Shown piece by piece: positions 1-12,317 of a stretch of 64,000 bases of DNA. Origin of the DNA: Pseudisothecium myosuroides. Taxonomy: Eukaryota > Streptophyta > Bryopsida > Hypnales > Lembophyllaceae. The stretch lies in NCBI GenBank assembly GCA_951799445.1, contig OX637289.1, positions 3,140,501-3,204,500 on the forward strand, written 5' to 3'. The notes beneath the pieces are model-generated. The model was not told where the DNA came from. It saw only the letters and a list, made by a program, of their open reading frames with translations, and did no database searches. A program made the position numbers and the translations under genes. Position 1 is the first letter of the stretch, and the number at the start of each line of letters is the position of its first letter.

Positions 1-1221
1 CTAGTTTGAATGATTCAAATTAGAAAATTGTGGATGAAAGCGTTCTCATGTAGATGAACAAGCAATTCTAGCCTATATTCCAAAAAAATTGACTCTCTTT
101 TAACCCTAAAAAGACACAAACCTATCACCAAGGTAGTCAGATTCTTGAAAGTTACTTTAAAAAAATCAAACTCTTGGATGAATAGGTGCATTCTTTATCT
201 CTATAGTTTCCTAGAAAATCATTTATAAAACACTTTTAGTCTTTGTTGAATATTATTATAAAATTCTGTTGTATCAACCTCTTCAAACTACTCCCCTTAG
301 TTCAAATGCCCATAGAAGGATATTGTATCTATAATTTGCTATGAATCTAAATAGCTTCATCATTTGCAAATTAAACTATTGTAGATACCATAAAAAAATT
401 TAGAAACAAAAACATTGGTGCATAGATTGTAGCAATCCTTCAATAGCAAACTCTTTCATAGACTACACTTAATTTTTTAGGTCTTAAGAGTTGTTTTGGT
501 CAAAGTGAGAGTATAAACAATGTCTTTAGCAAATCTAAGGTTATTGAGGAGAGAGGAGTCAAAGTAAAAAAAAAAATGTACCAAATTGGAGAATGAATGA
601 TAGACAATAATGGATGTACAATAAAATTAGGATGATCTACCATTGGTGTTGCAAGAATTTAAAGTTTCTAGAGACTCGTGTATACAACATTTTTGACATT
701 GAAATACAAAAAACATGCAAATATATGCCTACAAGACTAGCATCCTCATAAAAGAAAGTACTAAAAATATTGCTATACATAATATTATACACCATATTTC
801 TTTACGGTGACCTTCTTTTGAGAAAGTGTCTATCCAATTGTATCACTTTCGCTTTCCCCCCCAAAAAACCCAGCCAATGTTGCTCAAGACGTAGAAGGGA
901 CACATCTTTTGCAATTCTTTCCACATATTTCCATATATTATACATGGATTGGCAAACACATTCATGTATAAATGCATGTAACTATTGCATGCAATTATAT
1001 TTTCCAAATGATTGCTCCAATTCTTTCTCTATCAAATGAATTAGTGACTTACATTTTCCAATTCACTTTCAATTCCTCTCAAATTATGAGTTATTTCTAA
1101 TTTTCTCACTCCGAAAACCAGTTGGTGGTACCTGGTACCTACTGAAGAGGGTTAGTGAGTGATATTGGTGGACATGAAGAGTGCAGATAGCAACGAAGAA
1201 GAAGCTCTAAGTTTGGGCCTT
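1..1221. other. AT-rich intergenic region
   Basis: I see no gene here. The base composition is AT-rich with many short homopolymer runs, and the few open frames are short and without recognisable domains. The last 150 bases become GC-richer and lead into the 5' end of the TPR-like gene. Confidence 0.6.
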
Positions 1222-1230
1222 AAACCCTAA
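1222..1230 (+). promoter_or_regulatory. Telo-box (AAACCCTAA) upstream of TPR-like gene
   Basis: AAACCCTAA followed directly by AACCCC lies 47 bases before the ATG at 1277. Telo-boxes are common near transcription starts of plant housekeeping genes, so this probably marks the promoter or 5' leader. Its function here is inferred from position only. Confidence 0.45.
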
Positions 1231-1276
1231 AACCCCAGTGGCCACAGAAGCTCAGAGCACATCAATCAGCTCCGCT

Positions 1277-4200
1277 ATGGCGCCCCAACGTCGACCTCCA
1301 CCGCGCTCCTCAAGCCGGCAAGCGCCTCCTGCCACTTCCGTCGATGCGCTACTCGCAGGTTAGCAACTGCGTCGACTTTGTATCGCGTGATTTGGTCTAT
1401 TTTCGTGATTCCTCTGTTTTTTGTTCTCGCCCCTGTTTGATGGGACAGTACGGTTATTGTCGCAATGATGTTCTGCGGGTTCTGGTTTAAGCGGTTGATT
1501 CAATTGCAATTCCGAGGCGGCTAGACATTCGTTAGCTATCACCAAGGGTTTCTGAACTGAAAGGATTGAAGAAGACAATCTCACTGCAAAGTGCTTCCTT
1601 TTGAGGCAATCGGAGTTTTTCTCTGATGGATAAACTTGGAAAACCTTTTCTGTTTTAATGATTGGTGTCTCAGCTCAAGAATTCTGAGTTTTTCTGCTAG
1701 CAATAGTGCGTGTCTCACATCGTTGATTACATAGGCGAGAGTAACCGTCTGGTTGAGGTTGTGTGGATGGATAGTCCACCTTCCGCGAATTGTGCTGATA
1801 AGATAAACGGTGTATGAAATCTAATGGAGGAAATGAAGGAAATTCTGTTAAAGAGCTTAGAAAAGAATCGATTCAGCACTTAGGGTGATAAGGAGGTCTC
1901 GTTCAATTGTTGTTGCAAGAAACCTAACCCTCGAAAAGAATAAAGCTACACCAGCTCCTACCTACCTCGTGGGAGATAGTATTAACTAGACCTCGGATTG
2001 GATTATTCACTGAAGATAGCCTGACAAGCGGTTTGTGAGACCCACTAATGTCAATTTACAGAGGCGTGGTTTATTAACCGGGTCTTTCTGGGTCTGCAGA
2101 AGCAAGGAGGGTAAAGCAAGCAGCTGAAAGGAAGTCTGATGGAGCTGCTAAAGTCGGAGCTTTGGAGCAGACCGTGCGCTTGTTTCAAAACGCTTTGTCC
2201 ATGTCTATGTCGCTACTGGTGCAAGAAGAGGCTCTTTTTGATCTTGTAAGATGGCATTCAGCACACTTAGGTGTTGATAGTAGAATTTTATATCCGGGAG
2301 GGACATTTGAGGCTAAAAAAAACTGGATGTAGGGCTCGCTTGTATTCTTGGATTGTGCAATTTTGTGTTTGCTTGGTGGCTTAAGTTTCCAACGGTGCTG
2401 CCGACATTGTTGCGATCATCATCCTCTGCTCGGCTGTTGTGTAGGGAGAAGTCTTTTTAGAGCTAGCTTGTTCTTTGCAAACCCGAGGTTTGCATTCGGC
2501 AGGCAGCCCGTTTCGAAATGAGAAAATGAAGTCCCAAACCTTGGAACTTCAATGTCAAGCCTCTGTGGAGGCTGTTAATGCTGGCAGGTACGATACAGTC
2601 TGTTTTAACTTGGACGTGGTCATGGAAAGTTTTCGAGGTATTTGCTTGTCTGTGACAAAAGCAAGGTCTAAGCGTTTGGTTCTGTTAGGATTAACCACTT
2701 GCAGGAATGTAACTCGTGCCGTGTGGATTCAAACGCAGTGGGTGAAAAATTACGGTGCCCATAACAATCATGTCCTGGGAGGCTGTAATCTACTTTGCAG
2801 CTCCCAAGGCGGTCAAATGCGCCTTGGGATCTAAATCTAAAAATTATACATCACTCTGGCCTCTCGTAATTACTGTGGTCCGCTGTATATGTTGTGTTTA
2901 GTTCAGGTAGTGTCGTATTGTTTAGTGTTTTTGGTACTTCTCTCCAAGAGTGTTTTCTCAGCAAGAGACTCCCTGTGAGAGCCGTCAGATGGTCACCCTG
3001 GTTGGTGTGTTTTACAATCAACAGAGGCTGTTGGTTCTGCAGGCAGAGCTTTGAAATGTATGAGAGGGTGTGTGCTCTTGAAGGTGTGGGAGAGCTGAAG
3101 CAGGAAGCTCTTGTCAACTCGGGGAACGCTCTCTGTGAATGGGCATCACTTGCTACAAGTATTCCCGAGGACAAAGGAGGCGGGGCTGCTGTTGCCGCTG
3201 AGTTGCTCAAGCAAGCCGATGAGAGGTGCAGCATTTGATCCACTTGCTTCTGCTTTTCCCACCAAAGTAGATCCAGGAATTTCAAACGTGCTCTAGAATT
3301 TGCTTAGGGACGTTTCTTTGATGTACAGTCAGGCCTCTTCAAATATGACCTTCTCTAAAACGACATTCTGGAATATCATGCACGCTTGTCACACCATCAT
3401 TGACTAACACACTTGTCAGACAGCCTATGTTGTAGTCATTTTGGGGGGACCTCAAGCAGGCAGATTAAAGAGGTCAAGGTTTAAACAGTTTCCTAGACAG
3501 TAATTATATCTAGGTGTTATCTGAGACAAGACTTGGAATGCAGAGCAGATATTCACGAGCCCTGGCTGTTACGCCTGAGGATGTAGAGCTTCTTACAAAC
3601 GTGGGGGACTGCTGTGTTCAACGAGCAGAGCTCTTCCATTCTGCGTTGCACCAAAGTGAATGCTCTACTGTCTCGCTCAAAGCATGGGCTCCAGTGAAAG
3701 AAATTTATGAGCATGGACTTCAGGTGTACAGTAAGGCATGTGCTAATGCTGATACGCGTATTGGTGACGACCTTGGAGGGTTGCTGCAGAACTGGAGTGC
3801 TTGTTTATCCTCATTTGCAGAGGTGAGAAATAGAGGAATTTGCATTGTCACGGACTCACGACATACTTGTTTACTTTTGCTCCTCTCAATCAATGCATTG
3901 CTTTCTGTTCCTTACAAGAATTTTTTGCAGCGAACACCAGATTTGCAAGAAGCGAACGAAGCCTACAGGCAAGCTCAGGAGAAACTGAGGTCAGCAATTA
4001 AGTTTAAGAAAACAGATGTCACTCTTTTTATTGCTCTTGGAGAATCGTTTGCCAGTCAGGCTGAGCGCTCCACCGCTGATCCTGCTTCCCAGCAACAGGT
4101 ATGACAGCATCTGGACGTTAATCCACTAACGGTGTGCCTTCCAAAAAAATGGGTGTCAGTGAATCATTTTGACTCTTCCAGAAACGTTGCAGCAATAGCA

Positions 4201-5248
4201 ATGATGCTATGTTTTTTATGAGGTGCTTGGCCTTGGTGCTTATTTTGGGGTGTCTACCTGAAAGAACTGGAGGTCCAATACACTGCGAGTCGACAGGCTG
4301 CTACCTTTTTCTAGATTTTGAATGGTTTTCTACAATGATGTCTCCTCGTGTTAGACATCTCAAAAGTTCTACTTGTATCGCGTGTGCTGCAGAGTTTGAA
4401 ACAATTAGGGGAAGCAGTGAATGCCGGCTTTGCAGCTGCACTAACTATAGATTCGACGAGTGTGGAGGGTCTCTTGGGTTTAGGTGATGCCCACCTAGCA
4501 GCTGGAAAGCTACTTGCTCACTCAGGGATCCTGGCTACTGCAAACGTACATTGGAAGCAAAGTTCAGACGCATTTATGAAAGCATCAAAATTTCTGGCAG
4601 CAGGTATTCTATACTATCCTTGTAACATAGAGGATACTCTTTCTGTTGCTTTAAGCATTTTAATCGATATGCAGGAGTGTGATATTCGGGAGATCTCTAT
4701 AGAGCTGTGGAGGGATCACTTTGGGCACAAGAGCCAACTCTGTTGAAATGAAGCTTTTATCACTACTGTATGCAAGACTTGTCTTATGTAAAATGGGAGT
4801 TTGTAGACCACTTAGACAAAGACAGTGTCCATAAATATATATGTTTTCACCACTTGTAAAAAAGTCAATCAAGTGTATGAATAGATGAATTGCTGTTGGT
4901 AACAGTAGTCAGTAAAGGAGATGCGATCAGGTCGCTATCGGTTTAGTATCCTCGACCTTCGCTCTAATTTTCGTAGAAGGTAATTTGCTACTGTGGGCCT
5001 TTCCAGACACGGAGTACAAGTACAAGCTGAGTTTTGAAGAGCAATGTGATGCTCTCTACAATCTCGCTTGTGCAGCTGCCCTTGCAGGGCAGGAAGCCGA
5101 TGCTGCCAAGGCCTTAAATCAGCTCGCATCTGTCAACGCCATTTCAGCCTACGATTTACGCCAAGATGCCGATCTGGAGTCCTTACGGTCTAAGGACTGG
5201 TTCATTGCTTTGTTAGAAAATAGAAGCTCTAGCAGCGCCGTGGAGTAG
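1277..5248 (+). CDS. TPR-like superfamily protein, eight exons
   Basis: Proposed CDS exons are 1277-1358, 2100-2270, 2503-2587, 3043-3225, 3549-3822, 3931-4098, 4393-4603 and 5007-5248, giving about 471 aa with every splice phase consistent. The N-terminus is proline- and arginine-rich. The rest is alpha-helical with degenerate tetratricopeptide units, for example YSRALAVTPEDVELLTNVGD in exon 5 and DALYNLACAAALAG in the last exon. The C-terminal pattern of an aspartate-rich DADLESLR followed by KDWFIALLE is typical of plant TPR-like proteins of unknown function. A scaffold or protein-interaction role is likely; the specific partner cannot be read from sequence. The exon 2/3 junction is the weakest part: a better-looking donor (GTAAG) at 2246 lacks a good in-phase acceptor, so exon 2 may end at 2245 with exon 3 starting near 2525. 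A possible AATAAA-like signal lies near 5280. Confidence 0.8.
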
Positions 5249-5945
5249 GTCATGTACTGCACTGCATGTGATAAAATTTAATAAAATTTGGCCCCATCAG
5301 AATTATGTTTTTCACAAGACGATCAATTAAATTGGTCTGCTGTTGGCTCACTTGTCCAGACGCACTCATTGGACTCGGAATTGTAATCTCATTCAATGCA
5401 ATCATCAAACAGCTTCTAGAAGTCATGGCTAAACTTCATCATGATTGTTCATGTTGTTCTGTTGGGGTGATGAATCCGTAAAATAGAACGTACGGTAATT
5501 ATGCAGAGAAAAATCTTGCTGCACAAACGCCTACACAGAAATCTTAGCACAATACACAGAAATCTTAGCACAAACCCCTAGCGGTGCACAATCACCACTT
5601 CTTGTATTAACAGGTTCCTCAACAAGAACCATAGCATTCTGTTGAGAATCAACTGTAATCTCTACTGGCCCTATAAACGCTTACACTAGCAACTGAAACT
5701 GAAGCCCTAGACACAAAATATAGCAAATTGCAATTGCTGCTCCGCAATTTGCAAAGTTGTTACCAAATTAGGCTCAACACGATTCTTCTGTCCCCAAAGC
5801 ACCAACCTGATCATAGAGTTTTTGGAACGGAAAGTCTTCTGTCCCCAAAGTACTAACCCTGTGCAACACGATTCCTAAGGTCTTCTTCTGCGGGCCAGCT
5901 CCGCCACCCCCACCGGTTGTCTCAGCTCTGTGCAGTTTGAACACC
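5249..5945. other. 3' flanks of two convergent genes
   Basis: This spacer holds the 3' ends of the TPR-like gene (+) and the CaaX-box gene (-). It includes a short tandem duplication (ACACAGAAATCTTAGCACAA twice, about 5533-5573) and a repeated CTTCTGTCCCCAAAG motif near 5790 and 5840. I see no further gene. Confidence 0.5.
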
Positions 5946-6449
5946 CTAAAGTATTGTGCATCTAGAATTCGAACGTCTGGTGCGAGAATTTATAGTGGTT
6001 CGGTCAGCATTCAGAGGCGTCGAACTAGGAGTCACTTGAGAGCCATTGGCGCTATTATGCAGAGAAGTCGAAGAAGAGGCACTCGAGTAGCCTTGCAGTG
6101 TTTTGTTTTTCCTTGGATCCCGACACTTCGTCCCCACCCATTTGTACCTGGTGACTTCATGGCCAGAACCATTGAGAACTTTCTCCGTGGTTAAGGTGAC
6201 CTCGCTATACTCCGCACAGTCGTCGGAGTTGAGAATCACCTTGTCGTTACTAGTGTTCGGTCCCGCGTTCGGTTGCACCGCACACCAGTATTCTCGATAT
6301 GTGGTCGTCAAGTCAATGGAAATGTAGTAATGACCCCCGTTAAGCAAGGGCTCATTGCTTAGTTTGGAAATGATCCCGCCAGTGCTCAGCTTCAGAATGA
6401 CATCCGCACCAGTGTCATTGATCACCTTGGTCTTCGACTTCGAAGACAT
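5946..6449 (-). CDS. Uncharacterised plant protein with C-terminal CaaX-like box
   Basis: A single exon encodes 167 aa. Residues about 5-115 form a beta-rich domain starting KTKVINDTGADVILKLSTGG, with conserved-looking YREYWC and NSDDCAEYSEV patterns and ending near WVGTKCRD. It resembles an uncharacterised domain family seen in plants, but I cannot name it securely. Residues 116-160 are Ser/Thr/Asn-rich and probably disordered. The last four residues are C-T-I-L directly after an arginine-rich stretch. This fits a CaaX box with leucine in the last position, which geranylgeranyltransferase I prefers, so membrane attachment is plausible. The ATG lies only 64 bases after the stop codon of the next gene upstream on the same strand, which leaves almost no room for an independent promoter. 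Confidence 0.75.
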   Translation of the reverse strand: MSSKSKTKVINDTGADVILKLSTGGIISKLSNEPLLNGGHYYISIDLTTTYREYWCAVQPNAGPNTSNDKVILNSDDCAEYSEVTLTTEKVLNGSGHEVTRYKWVGTKCRDPRKNKTLQGYSSASSSTSLHNSANGSQVTPSSTPLNADRTTINSRTRRSNSRCTIL

Positions 6450-6513
6450 GTTTCCAGCAACGGAGGACTGACTGTCCGCAATTGATCTGTGATTGTGTGC
6501 TCAGTTGATATCG

Positions 6514-8585
6514 TCACAAGTCGCAAAGGATTGTTAAATAGGAGAAAATGAAGATGATGGTGAAAATGAGAAGGGAAATAAGGACGCCAATCATGCCCTT
6601 GTTGTTTAAAAGGGACTTCATGTGCACCTTGGGAAGCTCCTTGATCTCGTAGAATCGGAAATTTGGTCCGTCTGTTCTTACTCGCTCTCCTCTTCTAATT
6701 ACCTCCTGAATAGCATCCAACACAATCATTTCAGATTTTTCTCAAATAAAAACTGAATCGCACAACTGTAGATTGATTAGTAACATTGCCATAATTTGCA
6801 AATAAGACCCCTCTTAGAATTATACAATGGTACAAAATTTGGATTCATGTTGGACACTTGCAACAAAAGTAAACAAATGAAATGCAGAGCATTCTCTGTC
6901 TATTCCGAAACCATGCTAAGACTTAAAGCCTAAAAGGGTAATAAGAATCAAAAGCCAAGGCCTTGCAAAGTACAGACGGACCAAACTGTATCCTCCTAGC
7001 TTAGGTTGGGCTGTACTCTCTTTTTTGCAATGAATAAGCTTATATCCTCTCATTTGCACCCAAATAATCAACAGAGTTACCTATCCGAAATGGTACCTTT
7101 CACAAGCATTTACTCTCATCGACAGGACCTTGACAGAGAAACACACCAGACAAAGTAATGGCCATGAGAAAGTGCTGCTAAATGAAACTGTAGCCTCAGT
7201 TCCTTTCGCACTTGTGTATAAAATGAATTTGGGTACACGTTCGGATAAGATTCACTTTCTAAAACCAAGTGCACAAGGACAATAGATATTAAAGGTGCTT
7301 TAGACCTGCTGTACGACGACAGGGGAAATGTTGAACTGTGAGCTGAATCGATTAAAATAGCAAAGTTCAAAATGACAGAAAATAAATGGAAATTAAGTAA
7401 GCCAGCAAGCAGGCCATGGACAAACAACAGATCCTCGGAATTTGCACGAGTGATACTCTTATCATTCCTCATGTCGGTCTTTACAAGGACGACAGCTTCA
7501 CCCGCTCGGTAGAGCCTGAGGCTGGTGTAGCTGAATCCGCTACTTCACCTATAATCGAAGAACAGAGCGGAGCAGTACAACAACAAGCATTTCAGCCAAC
7601 ATCCATTCTGCACTATGCTTTCATTAAATTCAGTTGGTATCGGGTTTCCCTGAAGATGTTCTATGTGGTCGGGATCTCATCACAGGTTGTACGTGACTGG
7701 GACAGGCACCAAGACTAATGCAAAACTTGCGCCAGGAATGGCGCTTGAAGGCCCAAGAATGGGCTTAACTTCAAAATTGATTTGCGGTTGAGGCCAAGAA
7801 AAACTCACACCTCTATAGATGTAGTGTTTTCACTTGGTGGGACTTGCACAAGATTTTCCCTTCTCCTAGGGTTTCACACAGATTCTCTTGGACTTGGGAC
7901 CATGTCTAAAGCAAGATTAACTTCACCAATACAAATGCTCAATCCTTGACTTGTGCACTCAACTTCCATTTGAGCCACATTCTAAAGCGCCCATTAGATA
8001 CAATGTTTTCAAAGTTTCCAAGTGCAAAATGCGTATTATTAGTAAACTGTCAAACCCAAGAGACAAAGGTAGAAGAAGGAGTATGTGATTACGTACTGCT
8101 TGAGCTTGCTTCTCAGTTTTGATTGAGTCTTCCAAATCTTTGAGCGCTCGAAACTTTTGCAAAACCCCAACGATGGTGACGATTGCGGCCACCACAGTCA
8201 ACAGGATTGGGAACCACACTTTCCTGCACTGCGACCTGCAACCGCTCGCCGACATCAACTGTGTCACTGCAGTGAGCACCAATCCTTGGAAACCACTGAA
8301 AAAGCCCACCAAGTTGAATATCTGGTTGATCAGATCTGCGCTACTCTTCTCTCGCCGTTCCACTCGGGCACTAAACAACCTCTCCTTCCGCTCCCACTCT
8401 CCCAAGGCCGCACCGAACACAGGGTTGTTCCGAGCCCACACTAGACTCTTCACCTCCTGGTAAGGCTGCCCAAAATTCTCCAACGGCGGATCGATGGGAT
8501 TCCCGCCTCTCTCAATATCCTCTACTCGGTCGACTGCACTGTCGATATCGGAAAACCCCGTAAAAACTCGAGGATTCTGGGCCAT
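6514..8585 (-). CDS. Uncharacterised plant membrane protein, two exons
   Basis: Exon 1 is 8585-8097 (163 codons), ending at a GTACGT donor. Exon 2 is 6705-6514, entered at a TTCAG acceptor, and both are in phase 0. The product is about 226 aa. The N-terminal 80 residues are charged and include ENFGQPYQEVKSLVWARNNP and the RKERLFSARVERREKSS motif. Hydrophobic segments lie at about 88-110, 123-144 and 200-223, so three membrane passes or re-entrant helices are likely, with a very short C-terminal tail (CDL). It resembles a plant family of unknown function; I cannot assign a reaction. The 1.4-kb intron contains only shadow open frames. The following gene starts 64 bases downstream on the same strand. 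Confidence 0.75.
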
Positions 8586-9297
8586 GCTAGCCTTCCACTC
8601 GACCTAGTACGAAGGGCTTGGAACGAGCGCAGGCTCCGAACTTGAGCAAGAGCACTCCAAATTGCCGTATACATAGCCATTGTCTGCAACCGACCGAACG
8701 CGGAACCAAGTGGCCAGCTGCGCACTCGTTGAATCGGTAGAAATTTCAAAACTGATACTGTGTCATCCGAGGTCAAGCTGCCGTCTTGATAGCATCATAC
8801 CGTTTGTTAGTGGATGAAAGTGAAGGATTTTCGACAGATGGGTCCCGTGGGAGTGATGATACAGTAATGTTTCAGACTTTCACTGTTCCACGCGGCATTC
8901 TCCTCGAGGCTCGCATCGTCGGTATGTAATCCAAAACTCTGTCCAGCTCTTCTAAAGTTAGATTTGGAGAAAGCCGCCGAAGTGGAGGGGCTGAGTCGGC
9001 TGACTTTAAAGCCCAGCATCTTTTAAGTTTTAATAAGCGGCATCTCGCATTTCCACCGGAATTTGGTTACTTCGGAGAAATTGAACACGGAAGTGTACAG
9101 ACTACAGACAATTGCAAGTGACGGAGTTTGACGCGGAATCCGTCGTCTCCTTCGCCGAATCTTTTGTCACTCCGTCAAAATCCAAAGGTTCGCAACCTCC
9201 AAGCAACTCGGCGACAGGGTATTTCATTCGTTTTCTGTTCCTACATGGGGTGCGGTTGCCACAATCCTGAGAGCAACTCCAGTGGGCTGTCAATAAG
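8586..9297. other. 5' flank of the membrane-protein gene
   Basis: This moderately GC-rich stretch lies upstream of the minus-strand ATG at 8585 and presumably holds the 5' leader and promoter. Open frames here are shadows without recognisable domains. Near 9271 is GAGAGCAACTCCAGTGGG, a sequence type common at plant MITE ends, but I found no matching partner. Confidence 0.4.
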
Positions 9298-9748
9298 GTA
9301 ACTACACCTAAAATCGCACGAATAAGTTACGTGGCATGATCAATATGCTCTAATAAAGGAGCAATAATTTTTGTATATTAGTGAAGGTCTATGAATCAAA
9401 ATGCAAGTGGTTCCATATTTTTTGGACGCATTGTGAATTAGTTACAAATTTTCAAAGAGGCAAGGTATAGGGTGCTGAAAGTGTCATGTAGGTGATGCCA
9501 AAATTCGTTTGATGCACATGAAGAAATGACACTAGTTGTATCATAACATGTCATAGAGAAGAAGTTAAAACAACAAAAAAGTTACCTAAAATCAACCACT
9601 TGTAAGGTTGTCATCTCCACAATACTATAAATAGATATATACGGTGCACCTCCTTGTTATGTGTACCATTTTAGATATCCTGCCCAATCATTTTTCCTTC
9701 AAAAATAGGGTTTGATTTTGAAGAGTGGTCCATTTTAGGTGTAGTTAC
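9298..9748. mobile_element. TIR element (MITE-like), 451 bp
   Basis: The left end GTAACTACACCTAAAAT (9298-9314) is matched by its exact inverse at 9732-9748. The interior is AT-rich with no coding frame. No clear target-site duplication is visible, so the superfamily is undetermined. Confidence 0.55.
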
Positions 9749-10656
9749 ATTTGTGCACGTTAGTATTAGAATTGGAAGCAATGTTTTTTTTATGTATGAT
9801 CTTTCACCAATTGGTTATAGCCAAAAGATGTTGGCTATCTATTGTAAAGGAAATTTTCATTGTTTGGGTTCAAAATAGCTGGATTACTGCTTCATTTTGA
9901 GACCATTAGCTAAATTTTACCTACATATAACCTAATTTTAATATAGATATCACCAAGTATTGCCCAAGTATCATATGAATATTGAAGGAACAAATGGCTC
10001 ATTCTCCAAAATGAAAAAAAAATCATTGATTGGAAGTAGAAGATTAAACCCTACAATCTTATATAGTAACGTAGATAAGCCTATTAACACCCTAATTCGC
10101 AATATGAATATCTTAAGGCCAACTCCATGAGGGGCACATATTTTTCAAAGGAGTGCAGGAATTAAATCCAAGCAAAATTACAATTTTTTTATTAAAATTG
10201 TAATTTTTGTGAATTTTTTAAGTGGTTTGTCCTGAAGTTACAAAACCGCTTACAGTGGAGAGTCATAAATGTCCTACCAAAGAACCATAACCGCCTTTCT
10301 ATGTATCCAATGGTACTTAAGGTACCATTAAAGGATTGACATGTTATCCCTAGTTGGCATTAATGCAATGATTTTGTCAAAAAATGAATGGATTTGAATG
10401 TTTTTTCAGAAGAAATTGGGGCCAAAAGTAGAATGACAAAATTGGGTAGTGAACGGAATTGGGTTGGTCTACCTTATATTGCCAATTCAAAAGGAAGTGG
10501 AGTATTTCTTTTTGGTTCTCTTTTATAATGTGTGTAATAGAGAGTAGAGCTCTCCAATGCGGACACAATATGGGAGCTTAGTAGAACCTTGTCAAGTGAC
10601 AAATGGGACTTTCAAAAAAGTAGGCAAGTTTTGACTGATCATGACAACAATTACTT
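9749..10656. other. Gene-free AT-rich spacer
   Basis: No gene is seen. A short palindrome AATGGTACTTAAGGTACCATT lies around 10308-10330. The rest is low-complexity AT-rich DNA. Confidence 0.5.
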
Positions 10657-11575
10657 TTAACCTCTAAAGGACCATTGTCCCTTCAAGGGACAAATTGGAT
10701 TTCGGCAAGGTATATATGGTCTCAATTTATGTCATGATTTTATAAAACTTTTTTTGAAGCTAGAAAATTTGATAAATTTTGTGGGAATATAATTTTTTTT
10801 CTAATCGGGTCTGGGAGCAAAAGTTATGCCACTATAAACTTAAAACAAGGGAGACCAGGCAACAAAAAAAATTTCAAAACTTTCAATTTTTTTTTTCTTC
10901 ATTTTTTTTTTCTCATAAATAATATTTTGTCTACTGATAGAAAGTTTTGATTCATTTCATTTGGATAAATGATATGAAAGTTATGGAACATCTTGTTTCC
11001 AAGCAATTGTAGCAACTTTTTGAGAAAATAATGCATTAGATTTGTTTTCGAACTCAATTTTTATAATTTGAAAAAAAAATTCCACATGGTTTAGTTTGTT
11101 TTCTAGAACAATCTCACCATTGGAATTAGTATGTTTCAATTCCATCTTAGAGATATTAATAATTTAGATTTTTCTTCTATCTCATATCTATTTCTACTTA
11201 ACAATTTTTTTAAGAATGAAAATTAAATTGTTTTGGATTATTTTTTCCTAGTCTCTCAATTCATTTCCCCAGCATAAAGCTTTAAACCTCAAAACTTTGT
11301 AATGCAAAAAATTTAAGTTAAGAAGGTTCAAAGTCAAAAAATCTGGTCACACAGGGTACTAAAAAACTTGTTTTCCTCACTTTAAATGCGAATACCTTGC
11401 AATTTGTGCGGTCAAAAAATTGAAATTTTTGTCACACATTTTTATACTAGTTAGGTGTAGGTTCCTATGGTTAAATATGCAAAAAAAATTCAAATTTTTT
11501 TACTCTTTGCAATAGACATTGCAATTTTGAGTGTTTTTTGGCAAAAGAAAAAGGCCTTGGTCCTTTAGTAGTTAA
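10657..11575. mobile_element. TTAA-flanked TIR element, subfamily A copy 1
   Basis: It begins TTAA-CCTCTAAAGGACCA and ends TGGTCCTTTAGTAG-TTAA, so the ends are imperfect inverted repeats of about 14 bp bounded by TTAA (919 bp including both TTAA). The interior shares blocks with the other subfamily A copies, for example around AAAAGTTATGCCA and GATTCATTTCATTTGGA. There is no transposase frame. TTAA duplication with CCC-type ends is the piggyBac pattern; this copy is somewhat decayed. Confidence 0.7.
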
Positions 11576-12317
11576 TTGACCTTGTTCCTCTTTTGTTCCT
11601 TCGTTGGCTTGAGATTGTATAATTACATTGTCTTAAGTTTTGTAAGATTACTTGGAGGGCACTAGAAAGAGCCAAAAAATACCTTGCAAAAGGCAAGAAA
11701 TGTTGTGCCCATAAAGATAATTTGGAAGGTGTTGTTAACATTGGGGCAATTTTTTTGGACCCACGCAAGAATTGTCATGCCTTCATGAAGTGCGGAATGA
11801 GGATGCTCTAAGGGTACCTTCACCTAAAAGTAATATTTGTTTGATCTCTTTATCAAAATTTGAAGCAAATAAGCTACACAAAATAGTGAAATTAGGTTGC
11901 CGTTTACTAATTTCTCGGCATTCTACACTATATAAATATGCACAGCTCCTGTTGAAGGATGCAATAACGTAAGAAGCATGTATGATGCATGGGTTGATGC
12001 ACTAATTCATGGCTTGGGTTTAGAGTCGTAAGGTAACTTCTCTCAATGAAGGTAATCTAATTGTTAAGGCAACCTAATTTAACTATTTTGTATAAAAAAA
12101 AGGAAGGTTTGAGAGGATGCTCAAAAAATACTCCAATAAAAAATAAAGCAACGGTGAATATTTGGCAATTTTATGAAGTGCAAATAGAAGGGTGGCATTT
12201 GTGACTGTAGACTCCCTCACAAGCAATGTGAGGCCAACTCCAAAGGGAAAGTGCAAGAGTGCAATGAGAGGCCAACTCCAGTGAAAAAATGGGTTCAAAT
12301 TTATTAAGAACAACCTC
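11576..12317. other. Spacer between TTAA elements
   Basis: No gene is recognised. Short CCAACTCC motifs near 12232 and 12270 resemble MITE ends, without a clear inverted partner. Confidence 0.4.
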
